Shown piece after piece: positions 11,640 through 22,054 of a stretch of 64,000 nucleotides of DNA (the stretch's first letter is position 1; each line of letters opens with the position of its first letter). The DNA comes from Nereocystis luetkeana. Lineage: Eukaryota > Sar > Phaeophyceae > Laminariales > Laminariaceae. A model generated the notes under the pieces. The model worked only from the letters and a program-made list of their open reading frames with translations, searched no databases and was not told the DNA's origin. The stretch spans positions 3,726,305 to 3,790,304 of the forward strand of contig JARUPZ010000037.1 of assembly GCA_031213475.1 (NCBI GenBank), read 5' to 3'. Position numbers and translations under genes: made by a program.

Positions 11640-12000
11640 AGGTATTCCCTGAGCTATACCGTAGGGGTAAAATACCGATCGACTACCCAGCCAAAGGTAA
11701 TTCTTACAACACACTCCCCTCGTCTGAACGGCGGGATAGTTGGGGCGTCGGTACGTAACGTATACGGCCGTACGCTGACCTACCGGCGTCGTTTCAATAC
11801 CTGGGGATTCAGGGGGATATATATGTGTGTTCAGGGACGCACGCGCAAGCGCTCTTCTAAAAAAAAAATGTTCGAAGTGTTGTTCGAACCCGTGTCCTGG
11901 ACGACGTCAAATATTTAATGTGAAAAAAGTACCTACTGAGCGATAATAGGCGTAAAATACGGATCGACTATTATACTCGGCCCAGGGAAATCCTTAGATT
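11640..12000 (-). mobile_element. tRNA-related SINE-like repeat, family B, tandem copies
   Basis: Two partial units follow each other. Each has, read on the minus strand, a pol III A-box-like word (TAGCTCAGTAGG in better copies; degenerate here) and a B-box-like GGGTTCGAACAAC. The shared body runs through TCTGAACGGCGGGATA, CGTACGCTGACCTACC, GACGCACGCGCAAGCGC and GTTCGAA. Matches lie at 16250-16580, 52950-53205, 53455-53505 and 60395-60475. Copies are too degraded to fold as a tRNA. Confidence 0.6.
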
Positions 12001-12023
12001 ACATGAGATGTATGTGTACCATG

Positions 12024-14585
12024 TACCTGGTATGGGTTTTACTTGAGCGATTCACGCCCGATCCATACAATATTTTGTCTCTGTATACATATCGACAAGA
12101 GATACCTGGTATTCGGTTATTCGTTACCAGGTACTGGTATATATTAATAAAAGTAGTAGCATCACCATTCTGTCTGGCGGAGCACATATATATATATGAT
12201 AGCCCTCTGGCAGAGGCAATCAATTAGATGCAAGCTTCGATTACAATATAGTATTCCCTCGTATATAATATTATACGGTCGTACCTGTTCATTAATAGTA
12301 CCTGGTATGTTGTTTCTCGCACAGTATTATTATTGTTGTTGTGGTGTTGTTGTCACATATCACCCCAATCATTGTAGATGTTGTTGTCTGTGGTGTTGTA
12401 TATGTCACCCCACAGCCAACCGCGGTGCGTATTATACCAGGTAGGTACGAGTACACATAATAGTTCAAGTAATTTTGGCAGTTGCTGCATGCACACAACA
12501 CGCTTATTATGCATGCATTGCACATTGATTGCAGCATGCGTATCGCATGCAACTATTAAACTGCCAGTACATCAAGCAAAAAAGCAACTTGCATTGCAAC
12601 TTGGATGCTGGGTGCAAGTTCCATTCTAGTGAGTGCACGGAGTGCAACCCGGCACTTCAAAATACCCTTCTCCTGAATCGGTCACAACAGAGAGAGGCGC
12701 GCACGCAATTCGTGTGCATCATACGTGCTCGCTTTTCTTATCGTTCTGTTCCTAAGAAAACAATTTTACAACGGTATTTTAAACGACCTGAATCGAAAGA
12801 TACTGGACTGTCAGAACGAAGACTTGGATTTCACAGACTGGAAAATCTGAAAAATATTCTGATATTCCGAAATATGAAAATATTTTGAAATTAAAATCAG
12901 ATCCAGGCCGCTGATTGGCCAATCGTGCCAGTCCCGCGAACGTACCCCCGTTCGGTTTGAGGACCTAGGCAGTAGCGTAGAAGAAGACAGGTCACCTCCG
13001 GTACTTCCCACCTCCCACCTCCCACCTCCCACCTCTAATCTCCCAGCTGCCATCCTTCCCGACTTCCCCTTCGCTAGGGGCTAGGAAAAGCCAGTGGCAT
13101 CGGACTCATCCTGCTACTATATCGTACACGCATCGACCCACAAGTTCAAGAAAGTGGAACAAGTGGCGCGCGGAATCGCATCCCACGTCTGGTACGTACG
13201 TACCAGGTATCAGGTACCTGTTGTACGTCCTACCTGACCTGGTACGCCTCTGACCAAGCGCTATAAACCACCCTCCCGCAGGTGAGAGAGTCCACACAGC
13301 GGTAGTGGCGCGGTTCCTTCGCGACCTTCGTTAACGAGAGTGCATGTATACTGTATGTTTTCTCCCTACGAGACCCGCCAGGTAGGGTCTATAGGAGGCC
13401 GGGCGCAGGTTACAGCAGGCGAAGCACCCAGGGTGTTTGTTACGTACCTGGTACAGGGTATATGCAGCACCTACCTGGTATGCAGTACTGATATATACAC
13501 CTGGTCAAACAGCAGTAGTAGTGTAGTCGTAGTAGACTCAGTCAAGGTGAATTAACATTTATTTTCGTACCACCTCCTGGAAACCAGTGTGCGTTGTGGC
13601 CGGTGCTCATCTTCGTCTCTCTTGTTGTTGTTTCTGGTACCCACTCCTTACCACCCATGCTCATCACGGCAAGGCAACAGGGTGAACAAGCATTGCCAGA
13701 GGGAACTTACATTAGCTTCGTACAAGATTAATATTGCAGTACCAGTACTCTGTAGCAGCCGCCCCCTGCGGAGTAGTAGGTTCATACTCTACCGCCACAC
13801 CACCAGTGTGGCTACTTTCGTGTACTGCTGTACTGTTGTAGACTCATACCCTGAGATCCTACCAAAGCTGTGCATTCCGCGTTTCATCTCAGCGCCTTCC
13901 AGGACAACTCCTCGCCCGTATCATAGGATGGCGAGTGTGAGTTCAGTATCATCGTTAAAAAAAACAACCAACAACTGTTAGCTGTGAGATCGAGGATTTT
14001 GTCGAAGAACTCATCTTTGCAAGTTGTGTGTTGTGATACTCCGATGTGGCGCTTATTACGTGGTTGGTTATATGTTACCGCATGCTACGTATAAATTTCT
14101 GTGCATTCATACTGCATTCAAAATGTCAAGCGTCGAGCCCGTAGTATAGAGATTCCTACGGTGCATGAGGTCATATACAACCCATAATACATACCGTAAT
14201 ACATACGCGCGATCTACTATTATTACGGGGGGCCGTAGTTAACAAGACCTATGGTATACATAAAAAACTTTATTACGGGGGGCCATAGTTAACAAGACCA
14301 AATATTGTTAGTAAACATGGTTAAACATATAGGTTTTTATGTACACCATAGGTCCTGTTAACTATGGTCCCCCGTAATACCAGGTATATATTTAATCATT
14401 TTTACCTACTAATACTATATCCTACCTGGTATTAACTATTCGTATGGCCCCCCGTAATAGAAGTACCACACACTTTTTAGCTTTTGCAAATATGAATTTC
14501 GACGAAATTTCCCCCAGCTCATCAGAAAACACAGCTGATATTCTTTTTTGGTTTCTTCATGTACGCATGTACCTCGTACCTGGTA
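12024..14585. repeat. Cluster of TACC(A/T)GGTA motifs (11 or more copies)
   Basis: Exact 9-mers lie at 12024, 12103, 12125, 12299, 12435, 13201, 13445, 13472, 14378, 14423 and 14577, all in non-coding sequence. The two forms TACCAGGTA and TACCTGGTA are reverse complements, so only one motif is involved. Two of these copies sit inside a TA-site MITE whose relatives lack the extra seven bases. The spacing is irregular, so this is a dispersed and not a tandem repeat. Confidence 0.9.
14222..14460 (+). mobile_element. TA-site MITE with a second copy nested inside
   Basis: The outer copy starts at about 14225 (TTACGGGGGGCCGTAG) and ends near 14457 (TATGGCCCCCCGTAA). A complete inner copy of about 105 bp occupies roughly 14273-14377, from TTACGGGGGGCCATAG to ATGGTCCCCCGTAA. 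The arms are long perfect or near-perfect inverted repeats and the flanks are TA, as in Tc1/mariner-type MITEs. Related copies are at 55100, 56321, 58303 and 59366. The outer copy carries two TACCWGGTA motifs. No transposase is encoded. Confidence 0.85.
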
Positions 14586-14599
14586 TACAGATGAGAAGG

Positions 14600-15180
14600 A
14601 GGCATCGGCAGAACGGCATAGAATAGCTGCAACCACGACCACAGCCGTTGACGCCAACGCGAGTGTGCAGAATGGCAGGGAAGAGGGGGGGGGCGAAAGG
14701 GGGACGAGGGGGAATGGCGGGGGGGGGGAGGGGAGGCGGTCTGCCCAACAGACTGAAGCCTGGTTATGGCCATCATCGTCATGATGCACTCCTTTCTTTG
14801 GGACCCAAGTAACTAGCATGGTGCCATCTGGGCAACTTTGCGTGTCTGTATGCTCCAGTGCCTGCCTTTGGTATTTTCTTTCCCCCCCGCCCGTGATTAT
14901 CGCTTTTTTGTCCCTTCTTTTTTTTCATTTTTCTTTCATTCCCGTTTGTACCTCTTTGTGTCTTTGTTAGTATGGTCCGTTTTGCTTTTTTTTTGCGTTT
15001 TGCTATCTGCGTCTGTTTTAGTTTTGTTTTTGTTTTTGTTTTGCTTAGCTTCATCTTCTTTTTTTAGGTTTTTGTCTGCTATTAATAGTCTCCTTTTTGC
15101 TTCCCTGGTGTCCGCAGTGGTGGAGTGCGTATGCTTGTTTTTTGTTTTTTTTTGCCTCTGTTTTTACTTGAGGTATTTCT
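14600..15180. other. G-rich then T-rich non-coding stretch
   Basis: Bases 14680-14745 form a purine tract dominated by G, and 14880-15180 is a long T-rich tract with TTTTTGTTTT runs. The resulting open frames (for example Phe/Leu-rich on the plus strand) reflect composition. I see no gene. Confidence 0.5.
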
Positions 15181-15440
15181 TCCACTCCAGAGTTATTGGA
15201 GCCTGTCCTGCGACCACGGACTGCATTGAATTGTGAGTTAATGTGAGAACAACAACAAACAACAACAACAACAACAATACACACATCGTAGCATCATTTC
15301 ATATTAAAGCAGCAGCATGTATGTATGTGTAGCTTTCCCGCCGTTTGTATGTTTCCTTCCTCGGAGGCAACCCACTCCTACGAGTAGGACCTCCAGAGTT
15401 ATTGGAGCCTGTCGTGCGACCACAGATTGCATTGTGTGGC
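15181..15440 (+). repeat. Duplicated 55-bp block, also at 62.46 kb
   Basis: The block CCAGAGTTATTGGAGCCTGT followed by CSTGCGACCACRGAYTGCAT occurs at about 15187-15236 and 15390-15440. A third copy lies at about 62470-62520. Between the first two lies a CAA-rich tract. The function is unknown; the spacing of about 200 bp suggests remnants of a terminally repeated element. Confidence 0.6.
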
Positions 15441-15762
15441 GATGAAATCATCCGAGAAGAACTTCTACTACTACACAGCAGAAGGTATAGCAGCAGAGAA
15501 ACTACAGAAGGAGTACGTGCGTACGCGTGTGCGCAGCCATGTAGCCATTGTTAGTAATATCATGTCAGGTGGTAGCTGGTAAGGAGCGAATCCGTTGCGT
15601 ACACATAAGACTGTCAGATTTTGTGTAGTACTCTAAAACCTACATACACACCCCGTACGTACGAGCACGCGGGATCGAAGCATCACATCGAGCTCGCAAA
15701 AAAATGAGTTTTGAATGAATTCGCGTTCTCACAGCTGAGGTTTTTAATTGTTTCAAGACTAT

Positions 15763-16085
15763 GCGCGTCCCCGGTGGCTTGGTAGGTGGTCCGCGTGCCT
15801 ACTAGGATCAATTTCGTAGGTTCGAGTCCCCAGGAGTGCATACTCGTACTACTGCTGTAGGGACTTTTTCTTGCATGAAAAAAGTGGAAAGCGCGAGAGA
15901 GTGAGTTCGCAACAAAACAGTCGATGAAAATCGACGAGCGGTGGGAACGCTGAACCCTCTGCGCGATAAAGATGAAGGCACGTACCGGGGGGGAGAAAAG
16001 GGAGAAAAGACGACACCTGTGACCACGGCTCGTCCAGAAGATCGCTGAGGGTAAAACTTCCTAGGAGTTAAGCTGGAAAGTCAGA
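15763..16085 (+). mobile_element. tRNA-derived SINE, family C, plus-strand copy
   Basis: The 5' part resembles a tRNA: TGGCTTGGTAGGTGG fits a pol III A box and GGTTCGAGTCC fits a B box exactly. A body follows with AAAGCGCGAGAGAGTGAG, GATAAAGATGAAGGCACGTA, CCTGTGACCACGGC and GTTAAGCTGGAAAGT. The same sequence runs in reverse at 49930-50255, where the T arm folds perfectly (CGTGA, a 9-base loop, TCACG). Part of the body is shared with SINE family A. Confidence 0.75.
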
Positions 16086-16249
16086 GTGATGATACCAAAA
16101 AAAAGTTGAAAAATGATTATATAAAAATAGTGATAGTGCTGCTGTTCTGTATGTATTTTACTATCTCAACATTACATCGTTTCTTTTACATCGACATGCA
16201 GCACGTCCTCCTCACGCATCTTGTGTCTTCTCTTACAGTTATGCAATGC

Positions 16250-16580
16250 CTAGATGTGAAGGTGTTACCTACTGAGCTATAGGGGTAAAAGATCGATCGA
16301 TTACCCAGCCCGGGGTAATCCTTACAATACTCTCCCCCCCTCTGAACGGCGGGATATTTGTGGCTTCGGAAATCGTAGACGTCCGTACGCTGACCTACCC
16401 GCTTCGTTTCATCACCTACCTGGGGAACCAGGGAGATGTGTTTTTAGGCACGCGCAAGCGTTTCTATAAACGATAAACGTTCGACCCGTGACGACGCCAC
16501 ATGTGGAGGTGTTACCTACTGAGCTATCGGGGTAAAAGTTCGATCGATTACCCAGCCCAGGGTAATCCTTATAATATAGA
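16250..16580 (-). mobile_element. SINE-like repeat, family B, about one and a half units
   Basis: Read on the minus strand, the unit has CCTATAGCTCAGTAGGTAAC (A-box-like) at both ends of the block, near 16265 and 16520. The shared body with CGTACGCTGACCTACCC and GCACGCGCAAGCG lies between. The two heads are about 245 bp apart, so the block is a tandem of one full and one partial unit. Confidence 0.65.
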
Positions 16581-16849
16581 TGCATGTCCAGTGGCGTCTC
16601 GTATTCGTCCAGGCATGCACGTCCTTCCACTACCCACGATCAGGAAGGTCTCTACACAAGAGCCAAGGCATAAACCTCACTCACAGCCCTAACAATAACC
16701 CAAGTAAGACATGTGCCTTATTCACCGCCCTAACAATTCACACAAGCAAAACACGCCTTACGAGCTCAAACAAAAACCGCGAACATTCTGGCCGAAAACG
16801 TAGCGGACCGTTTGCGCATTCACATCAAAATCTTCTTGGCATGTATGTA

Positions 16850-17200
16850 TGATATGTACCTGGTACGGTATATAAGGCGCTTCGCCCCGCGGGCGGCCTA
16901 CGCCGCCCGCTATATACGCTCCCTCAGGAAGGAGGAGCACATCAAATTATGCGAAGCGGACAGAGGTCCATGATTGAACATAGTTTTTTTTATGATCGTA
17001 GTTGCAAACTGGCGACCTGATAATGTCAAGAGTCCCGCCGCCATGCTTCAGGAGAAAACAGGTCGGAAGGCACATGCGCTTCGCGACGCGGGCGGTTCGC
17101 TCACATGCCGTACGTATTTACATACCCAAGGTGTTGTAGGGTATTTATTTTCTTATTTCGAGCAACTGCTGTATGTACGAAAGAGAAACCACACCACGGT
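16850..17200 (-). repeat. 1.1-kb dispersed repeat, copy D (3' part only)
   Basis: On the minus strand it matches the last 330 bases of copy C: the GTACGAAAGAGAAA edge, the GGCGGTTCGCTCACATGCCG block, the CTTCAGGAGAAAACA block and the hairpin with GGGCGGCCTACGCCGCCCGC. The 5' three quarters of the repeat is missing. A TACCTGGTA motif lies at its end (16857-16865). Confidence 0.7.
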
Positions 17201-17365
17201 GGCTCAGCTAGGGGCGGATTTGCTTTAGACCTGTGCCAAGGGAAACGCGAAGTCCGAAAGTTTTTTTTTCAAACATATTGCTTTCAAAGAGCAGCCGAAA
17301 ATTTCATCGTACCGCCGCTGTGGGGAAAAAGAGAAAAAATCAGGGGTTTTCGCTGGCCAGGTCAA

Positions 17366-17665
17366 ACCTCACGGGTCGGGTCGGGTCGGGTCGGGTCTGA
17401 CCCGCGAAAAAATTGAGATGTGTTGACCTGACCCGACCCGCGAGATTTTGAAATCCTCTTGACCCGACCCGAACCGACCCGCGAGATTTAAAAGCCTCTT
17501 GACCCGACCCGACCCGACCCGTGATATTTCAAAACCCTTTGACCCGACCCGACCCGACCCGTGAGGTTTTCAACACTTCCTGACCCGACTCGCCACCTTC
17601 CGATTGACCCGTGAGACACGGGTTTCATGCGGGTCGGGTCAACTGGACCCATGACATATCTCACG
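17366..17665 (+). repeat. GACCC-rich minisatellite, left array
   Basis: Units of 35-41 bp consist of three or four copies of GACCC followed by a spacer like GTGAGATTTCAAAACCTCTT. The first 25 bases are in the opposite orientation (GGGTCGGGTC), so the array starts with a hairpin-capable inverted repeat. The array lies inside the hAT-like element. Confidence 0.9.
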
Positions 17666-18060
17666 GGTCAACGGCGAAAGCTCACGGGTCCAAAGACATA
17701 AACATTGGAACGTTGGTCGGTTGGATGATCCTTGGTCCCTTGACTTTTCCGAAAATGGCGTATGTATGATACGTTTGTGTTCGGTTTTTCATTTTTTTGT
17801 ATTTTTTTGGAGCATTTTGTGGTGTGCGCTTCAAAAAGGACCATGATGATCAGAAGGATGACGACATGGAGAAAGTAACACACCCGCACTCTGCCGGGCG
17901 GATATCTCCCGGCCCCTGAGTCGACCCTATAGCTCTGACCCGATGGCTTCTGTTGGCGCCCCGGCGAGCGACCTAGCTGTGCAGACTCCAGCAGCAAGCA
18001 CTGAAGCGGAGGTTCTGACAGCGGGGGCCACGATCCGCGAGGATCCGGGGATTGCTCCTG

Positions 18061-18111
<51 letters not shown>

Positions 18112-18424
18112 CGACGAGCGCGGGCTTCCTACACTGCTGTCATGTCTTGTCTTCATTGTTTGCACCCTGCATGAGAGTGTGGTCGTTTTTTTGTGGAAAT
18201 GGATGGACGTGAACATGAATACAATAATACACTATTGTACGGCTTCATCCGACCCGGGATTCGCGTGTGATTATTCTACACGCTATTATATGCTCTCGGA
18301 GGTCTACGTTTCGGCACGAGAGAAGCCTTTGGGCGGCAAACGGCGAGTATTTTTTGTTGTACAATGCCGGACCCGCGGGTCGCAAAGGCGGCCTTCCGGC
18401 AGGTAGCTGCACTCGTTAGCAAAA

Positions 18425-18795
18425 ATACTGGTCCGTGGGCCAGACCCGCGGGTCGGACGTGCGGGTCAGCCGGAAAAAAATCGCGGGTCATGATGACCTG
18501 ACCCGCGAATGACCCGTATCTCACGGGTCATGGCCCGACCCGACCCGTGACTTTTTGAACACCTCCTGACCCGACCCGACCCGCGAGATTTCAAAACCTC
18601 TTGACCCGACCCGACCCGACCCGTGAGAAATCAAAACCTTTTGGCCCGACCCGACCCGACCCGTGAGATTTTTTAAAAATATGACCCGACCCGACCCGCG
18701 AGATTTTGAAACAAATTGACCCGACCCGACCCGACCCGCGACATTTTGAAACCCCCCTGACCCGACCCGCGGGTCGGGTCCTGACCCGCGAAAAG
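18425..18795 (+). repeat. GACCC-rich minisatellite, right array
   Basis: The same 35-41-bp unit as in the left array is repeated about eight times, with spacers such as GTGAGAAATCAAAACCTTTT and GCGAGATTTTGAAACAAATT. It ends with an inverted GACCCGCGGGTCGGGTC. Both arrays have the GACCC strand on the plus strand, so this pair is direct except at the extreme ends. Confidence 0.9.
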
Positions 18796-19365
18796 CCCTG
18801 GAAAAAATGTTTGTTTGTTTGTTTGTTTTTTTCCCCAACGGCTGCAGGCGGCGCAATTTGTTTTTTCTGGTTGCAAATTGTCAACACGCTGATAGAAACC
18901 AGCTCGTGCGACGATCGACGCTCGATCCCAACATAGACTCAGCCCACGGCCAACCCGCTTGGTGCACGGCAAGGCCAACGAATACAGATGACGGCCTCGA
19001 AGATATCAGGTGGATCCATGGTCTAGGGGGCGAGAGCTGGCGGCGGCGTCCTACGGTATCCTCCCAAACCTGAAAAAAAAAAACTGTTGTTTGCCATTCG
19101 AGACGGATGGAGAAGTTTTGTCTTCTGTTGCGTGCACACCAGCGGCCAATTGTTTTTGTACCATACTCCTGATCAGTTCCCGCCACATGACAACTCCTGG
19201 TCAGCTCCCGCCACATGACACCGGCCATGATGTGAAGACGGTGACCCTAGGGTGGATCGGAGCCCCTAACGAGTGCACTCTGTTCAGAATTCATGACGCA
19301 GGTGTTGGTTTTGTCGATCGATGTCTGTCAAGGACTCGGAATCTCGCCGCTTCGAACCAAGGATT

Positions 19366-19575
19366 CAATTGTTGAGAGCGCCTTGCAGCGTGGGTAGGCA
19401 AAATTCGATGCGAGTCGACGAGGGAAGAAAAGGCTGAAATCTTCTCGCGATAAAAATGAAGGCACGTACCGTAGCGGGAAGGGGGGAGAAGAGCCTGCTA
19501 TGTGACCCCGGATCTGAGTTACGAGTTGGAAGGAGAGAGAGAAGAAGATGTGCGAAGATAATGAATGGGATGAGA
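19366..19575 (+). mobile_element. SINE family A, 5'-truncated copy inside Harbinger-like element 1
   Basis: The copy starts at GATTCAATTGTTGAGAGCGC, lacks the tRNA-like head, and ends in the A-rich tail after AATGAATGGGATGAG. It interrupts the sequence ACCAAAGATCGG, which is intact in Harbinger-like element 2, so the insertion is younger than the element. Body words shared with the other copies are GTGGGTAGGCA, CGAGTCGACGAGGGAAG and GTAGCGGGAAGGGGGGAGAA. Confidence 0.85.
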
Positions 19576-19732
19576 AAAAAAAAGAAGAAAAAGATCGGCC
19601 TGAGTTTTTAAGCGTGTTCTAAACAAATCTGGAGGGTATCTTTGAAATTCAATCTTTTTATTGATACTTCGCTTGCCCATTGGCATAGGTCTTAGTACGT
19701 GAACAAATCCCAAGGATATCGCGTGGTCGTTA

Positions 19733-20564
19733 GACCTATGCCAATGGGACAGCGAAGTTTCAATAAAAAGTTTGAATTTCAAAGATACCCACCAAAAAAA
19801 ATCAAAACACGCTTCCTATGGGCCACGTAAAAAAAAAAAGTTCCTAACTTTTGGAAAAGCCCGAAAAAAGCAAATCTGGGGCCGATGTTGCCGATGTTGG
19901 GCCAACATCGGCTTGAGAAAAACTCAGGCCGATCTTTGGTTCGAAGCGGCGAGATTCCGAGTCCTCGACAGACATCGATCGACAAAACCAACGATTGCGT
20001 CATGAATTCTGAACGGAGTGCGCTCGTTAGGGGCTCCGACCCACCCTAGGGTCACCGTCTTCACACCATGGCCGGTGTCATGTGGCGGGAGCTGACCAGG
20101 CGTATGATAAAAAAACATTTGGCCGCTGGTTTGCACAAAACAGAAGACAAAACTTCTCCATCCGTCTCGAAAGGCAAAAAATAGTCTTTTTTTCAGGTTT
20201 GGGAAGATACCGTAGGACGCCGCCGGCAAGCTCTCGCCCCCTAGACCATGGATCCACCTGATATCTTCGAGGCCGTCATCTATATTCGCTGGCCTTGCCA
20301 GTTACCGGGCGGGTTGGCCGTGGGCTGAGCCCATGTCGACAACGAGCGTCGATCGTTGCACGAGCTGGTTTCGATCACCGTGTTGACAATTTTCAACCAG
20401 AAAAAACAAATTGCGCTGCCTGCAGCCGTTGGGGGGGGAAAAAAAAATCAAACATTTTTCTCTTTTTTCCCCACAGCGGCGGTACGAGTTTTTTTTCGGC
20501 TGCTTTTTTTAGGCAATACGTTTGGAAAAAACTTTTGAACTTCGCGTTTCCATTGGCATAGGTC
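19733..20564 (+). mobile_element. PIF/Harbinger-like element 2 (832 bp, uninterrupted)
   Basis: The terminal inverted repeats begin GACCTATGCCAATGG (left) and end CCATTGGCATAGGTC (right). TTA flanks both sides (19730-19732 and 20565-20567). It is the uninterrupted reference for element 1, which lies 41 bases away in the opposite orientation. The pair therefore forms a large imperfect palindrome centred near 19712. No transposase is encoded. Confidence 0.85.
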
Positions 20565-20639
20565 TTATCTGGGGGAAAAAAACTTTAGGAAATTAACCAA
20601 TCCGTGAGTGGGAAAAAAAAAAGTTCGCCACCTAAAAAT

Positions 20640-21340
20640 CCGTTCTAATAAGATGCTGCCTCTCAAAAATGAAATAAAAAGCAGTGCCGACATCGATGTT
20701 GTGGTGCTGAGCTATTGTAGCTGAAAAAAAGTCAGCCTTGCTTTGTGCACGACACGTGCTGCAGGACAGCGCACAACCAAGCCCAGAGCGTAGAGCAGCA
20801 GCGTAGACACGGACGCGCGAGCGTGAACGGATAGCGCGTTCCTGGGGAGGCCTTGAGATTGGCGACCGGCAGCACGAGAATGCTGCCCCCCCCTGTGAAA
20901 CACATCTTGTACATATCAAGTCGCAGTATGTGGCCTGCTTTGCTGCTGTTGGGCACGTGTAAACAAGAAGAACATACCTACACACAGCATCGACAATCGG
21001 CTATGTGTTGCTATACTGCACCTTGCCTAGACCGAGATTTCGACGGCGCTGCCTGCACTTCCGTGACAGCGCGCCCCACCTCGAGCTCGCGGGCAAGTTG
21101 TTGCTGTGCGTGCAGCTAGGCTTGAGTATTGCGGCCAAGGCTGCATTCACCCCGCGCCTGAAATCTGCATTGTGCTGCTGTATGTACTCGTACGTACCTA
21201 CCACTCTATCCGGAAATGTAAAGAACCGCTTATTTGCATATTTATGATTAAACCATCATATATTTCTGGATTGGGTGGTACGATAGAGTTTTTTACTCGA
21301 TCGTTTTGTCACGTGAGACAACAAAAGTGATGCGCTCGCA
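20640..21340. other. No confident gene
   Basis: Overlapping frames on both strands (for example 20632-20985 minus and 21005-21247 plus) contain Ala/Cys/Arg-rich peptides without a recognisable motif. The GC content of 20750-21180 is above that of its neighbours, so an unrecognised exon cannot be excluded. Confidence 0.35.
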
Positions 21341-21494
21341 TCTGAACGCTAGGGGTAACTCGCTTCCTGCTGCATCAAGGCCCGATCGCAGATGGTCTCC
21401 GCTGCTGCGATGACACCGGGTGTGATGGCGATCGCTCGGCGTGCGGCCGCTTTCATGTCTGGCACCGTTTGCCCGATAAAAGACTGGAGGTCCT

Positions 21495-21911
21495 TTGTTT
21501 TTATCTCGGGGATATTTTTTGTTGAATTTCTCATCAACAAGTGACTCTTCAAAAGAGGGTCAACTCGTGCACCATATTTCATATCGCCTACATGTCGGAT
21601 TCAGACACGGATTGCATTGCTGTGTGCGTAAAGCCCTGTCGCCTCGGTTGACTGGTTTAGATTTTCTAGAAGAGTCAAACAGTTCTTCCCTAGACAAAAA
21701 GATACGAATGCAACCTGAAAAATCGAGTTTTCCCGCGTGTTCCACAAAAATTGACGGAACAAAAGTCTGCAGATCAAAACACAACCAGTCAGTCGATCAC
21801 TCTCCATTGAGTGGAGATGTCAGTCGAACTTTATCATGTAATTCGTTTCCCGCGTCAATAAGTAAGGTGCTTGGTGCCACACGTGAATTTAGTCTCAAAC
21901 CAAGTAAATAG
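21495..21911 (+). CDS. Hypothetical ORF, possibly a fragment of mobile DNA
   Basis: The plus-strand frame is open for 138 codons to TAG at 21909-21911. Its later part is Ser/Lys-rich and hydrophilic (GLDFLEESNSSSLDKKIR, then KVLGATREFSLKPSK). The opposite strand is also open in two pieces, 21349-21582 and 21560-21784, the first ending in a plausible helical segment (DMKAAARRAIAITPGV). I cannot decide which strand codes. The lack of introns and the break between the minus-strand pieces suggest a decayed transposon gene. Confidence 0.25.
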   Translation: MFLSRGYFLLNFSSTSDSSKEGQLVHHISYRLHVGFRHGLHCCVRKALSPRLTGLDFLEESNSSSLDKKIRMQPEKSSFPACSTKIDGTKVCRSKHNQSVDHSPLSGDVSRTLSCNSFPASISKVLGATREFSLKPSK

Positions 21912-22054
21912 GGTGGTGGCAGACTATTTTGAAAAATTGTTCTTTCGATTTTTTTTGAACGGATTCTCGAATAGGCTGGACATTTTTTTTTGACGCCTAA
22001 AACGAATCCATTCCCATGCCTAGAGGCAGCAGCACCGCTAAAACAATTTTAAAT

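Larger units (their letters stand above)
17341..18800. mobile_element. hAT-like non-autonomous element with 8-bp target duplication
   Basis: The left end is CAGGGGTTTTCGC and the right end, read inward, is CAGGGCTTTTCGC (12 of 13 matching). The flanking bases are GAAAAAAT at 17333-17340 and GAAAAAAT at 18801-18808, an exact 8-bp duplication. A CAGGG start plus an 8-bp duplication is the hAT signature. The sub-terminal parts are GACCC-rich minisatellites, with GGGTC-strand units at the extreme ends. The middle (17700-18410) has a GC-rich segment at 17940-18110 open on both strands and ending in a (GCT)n tract, possibly a captured host fragment. No transposase is present. Confidence 0.85.
17228..19691 (-). 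mobile_element. PIF/Harbinger-like element 1, interrupted by two insertions
   Basis: The ends are GACCTGTGCCAAGGG on the left (17228) and its counterpart CCCATTGGCATAGGTC on the right (to 19691). Both sides are flanked by TTA, the 3-bp duplication typical of PIF/Harbinger. The element is an inverted copy of 19733-20564. After removing the nested hAT-like insert and a SINE fragment, about 0.8 kb remains, close to the 832 bp of the other copy. Shared interior blocks include CGGCTGCAGGCGGCGCAATT, GGTGGATCCATGGTCTAGGG and GACGGTGACCCTAGGGTGG. No transposase is visible. Confidence 0.8.

Noticed and set aside
11355-11758. Open frames with YVCM or HTYI repeats
   Set aside because: They are generated by the (GTAT)n microsatellite in all frames and carry no start, splice or domain support.
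17668-18978. Frames with repeated GRVGSG or DPTRPD peptides
   Set aside because: They are translations of the GACCC minisatellite within the hAT-like element.
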